This document shows positions 5,230-6,326 of a stretch of 6,326 nucleotides of DNA, in pieces. Source of the stretch: Collinsella sp. (GTDB lineage Bacteria; Actinomycetota; Coriobacteriia; Coriobacteriales; Coriobacteriaceae); the NCBI GenBank assembly GCA_022713905.1, contig JAIHTM010000154.1, positions 1 through 6,326 on the forward strand, written 5' to 3'. A program made the position numbers and the translations under genes. Positions within the stretch are counted from its first letter, which is position 1. Each line of letters begins with the position of its first letter. A model generated the notes under the pieces. It did not search any database, was not told the origin of the DNA, and worked only from the letters and a program-made list of their open reading frames with translations.

Positions 5230-5598
5230 ATGTTCGGACTCTATATGCTCGCGATATACTTGGGCGTCGCCGTCATCGGTGCGGGCATCGTCGCACTGCT
5301 CGTCGTCGTCGCGCTGGCGGTGGGACTGGTCACGCATCCCATCCGCACGCTCGCCCTCGTGTTCCACAAGCTCGCCGCCCTGGCCGCCGGCCTGGCACTG
5401 ATGCTCGCTTTGATCGCCTGGTTCTGGACCGACCACTCTAAATCGGACTTCGTCCCGTGCTTCTGGGGATCCATCGGCGTGATCGTCGCATCCATCCTCA
5501 TCCGTATGCTCGCCGAGTGGATTCTCGAGCGGCCAACCAGGGCCGAGCGCCGCGCCATGAAACGGGCCGCCGCACCCACGTTCGATTCGCGCCTGTAG
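5230..5598 (+). CDS. Small three-helix membrane protein
   Basis: A 122-residue, strongly hydrophobic protein. Membrane segments are visible at about 7-34 (LAIYLGVAVIGAGIVALLVV and on), 43-66 (LVFHKLAALAAGLALMLALI, then AWFW) and 75-95 (VPCFWGSIGVIVASILIRML). The C-terminal 25 residues are basic (RPTRAERRAMKRAA) and so probably cytoplasmic. There is no cleavable signal peptide and no catalytic motif. AAGGAAGG (5215-5222) lies 7 nt before ATG. It sits between the HTH regulator (24-nt gap) and the HipA-like gene (42-nt gap), all on the same strand. I do not recognise the family. A role as a membrane effector or anchor of the cassette is conceivable from context only. Confidence 0.84.
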   Translation: MFGLYMLAIYLGVAVIGAGIVALLVVVALAVGLVTHPIRTLALVFHKLAALAAGLALMLALIAWFWTDHSKSDFVPCFWGSIGVIVASILIRMLAEWILERPTRAERRAMKRAAAPTFDSRL

Positions 5599-5605
5599 AA
5601 TTTAT

Positions 5606-5628
5606 TTTCTGAAACGCCGAGTCAGAAA
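5606..5628 (+). promoter_or_regulatory. Inverted repeat overlapping the HipA-like gene's ribosome site
   Basis: TTTCTGA (5606-5612) and TCAGAAA (5622-5628) are perfect complements with a 9-nt spacer, in an AT-rich gap. The right arm ends next to the ribosome site GGAAGGGGG (5629-5637). It could be an operator for a local repressor or a stem affecting translation. Seven-bp arms are modest, so chance is not excluded. Confidence 0.35.
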
Positions 5629-5640
5629 GGAAGGGGGAGC

Positions 5641-6326
5641 ATGCCACGCAAGCTGATCATGTGCGGGGACCATCCGGTCCTCGCATTCGAATACGATCCC
5701 GCGTCCGGCCGCGCGTGCTCCTCTGGCGAGGTCCTTGACCCCAATCGCCTGCCCCTGGAGTTCACCACGCACGGCAAGAGCGCGCTGTACGCCAAGAGGA
5801 TCGACGAATGGTGGAGGTCCCGCGCCATTCCCTCCACCCGTGACGGAATTCGCCGTGTGCTCGAATCGCTTGGTGCGTCATCGACCGGGGAGCTGCTCGA
5901 TCGGACCTACGGGCTGAGCCTGTCGGACCAGTACTGGGTCAAACGTGAGGACGATCCGGCCGAATGGAAGGACATCAATTTCTTCGACAATCCCTTCGAC
6001 GAGGCGCTGGGCGAGATCCTGCTCACCTCGTACTCGTCGTCCCATGACATCAGCCTCAACGCTCCCGACGTGTCCACTGGCGGCGACCTTCCCAAACGCT
6101 GGACGATCGACAGGGCCACCGGCAGGAGGCTGCTCGTCAAGTCGGGCCGTACTGGCCAGGAGCCGATGAACGAGGTCATCGCCTCGAAGCTCTGCATGCG
6201 ATTGGGCGTTCCCGCCGTCCGGTATTCCCTGGCACGCAACGGCAACCGTCTGGTGTCCACATGCGCGGACATGCTCTCCAATCATGAGGAGCTGGTCTCC
6301 GCCTGGCAGGTGCTCCAATCCGTCAA
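5641..6326 (+). CDS. HipA-like kinase family protein (N-terminal part, cut by window end)
   Basis: 228 residues are visible and the frame is open at the window edge. The N-terminal module has WWRSRAIPSTRDGIRRVLE (57-75) and the block GLSLSDQYWVK (91-101) with DINFFDNPFDEALGEIL (111-127). I associate this with HipA-related proteins of Gram-positive mobile elements. A kinase-like N-lobe follows: TGGDLPKRW (146-154), LLVKSG with a candidate ATP-binding Lys167 (164-169), and QEPMNEVIASKLCMRLGVP (173-191). The catalytic Asp and metal-binding motif would lie beyond the window, so activity cannot be judged. HipA enzymes phosphorylate targets such as glutamyl-tRNA synthetase and are usually paired with an HTH antitoxin HipB. 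Here the upstream HTH protein is not HipB-like in length or spacing. A strong ribosome site precedes ATG 5641. Confidence 0.85.
   Translation, partial: MPRKLIMCGDHPVLAFEYDPASGRACSSGEVLDPNRLPLEFTTHGKSALYAKRIDEWWRSRAIPSTRDGIRRVLESLGASSTGELLDRTYGLSLSDQYWVKREDDPAEWKDINFFDNPFDEALGEILLTSYSSSHDISLNAPDVSTGGDLPKRWTIDRATGRRLLVKSGRTGQEPMNEVIASKLCMRLGVPAVRYSLARNGNRLVSTCADMLSNHEELVSAWQVLQSV

Noticed and set aside
1..6326. CRISPR array or insertion sequence
   Set aside because: There are no regularly spaced direct repeats, no transposase-like frame and no terminal inverted repeats around a gene.

Overview
The window is GC-rich Gram-positive DNA with strong AGGAGG-type ribosome sites. Codon bias is strong enough that antisense frames stay open for kilobases. 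These traits, together with a conjugation-type topoisomerase III, fit an actinobacterial mobile element, most plausibly an integrative and conjugative element or its accessory region in a bifidobacterium. The host assignment is inference, because no taxonomic marker gene is present.

Layout. Positions 1-399 hold no credible gene. They hold a run of inverted repeats (50-161, then looser ones to 348) and end in a minus-strand intrinsic terminator (349-383). Two small minus-strand genes follow: a DUF2442-like protein (400-648) and a protein resembling the LPD28 domain of conjugative elements (772-1068). A 408-base gap (1069-1476) separates them from the plus-strand genes. The gap contains a closing helix (1245-1254 with 1424-1433) that encloses three hairpins, one with perfect 20-bp arms. 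The plus-strand unit then runs: an unrecognised coiled-coil/acidic-tail protein (1477-1908), topoisomerase III topB (1928-4135), and a small membrane protein that looks PH-domain-like (4187-4696) and has no usable start codon at the expected place.

A second plus-strand unit starts at an AT-rich perfect palindrome that contains a consensus -10 box (4736-4758). It encodes a small HTH regulator of YdiL/DUF1870/Aca2-like shape (4804-5205), a three-helix membrane protein (5230-5598) and the N-terminal 228 residues of a HipA-like kinase family protein that runs off the window (5641-6326).

How the parts may work together. TopB probably serves DNA processing or replication of the element. The gene just upstream may be co-expressed with it under a structured leader. 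The HTH/membrane/HipA-like trio looks like a self-regulated accessory cassette, possibly toxin-antitoxin or defence related. That reading rests on gene order and family resemblance only. The least explained parts are the folded intergenic DNA at 1245-1449, the inverted-repeat cluster at 50-161, and the missing start codon after topB.
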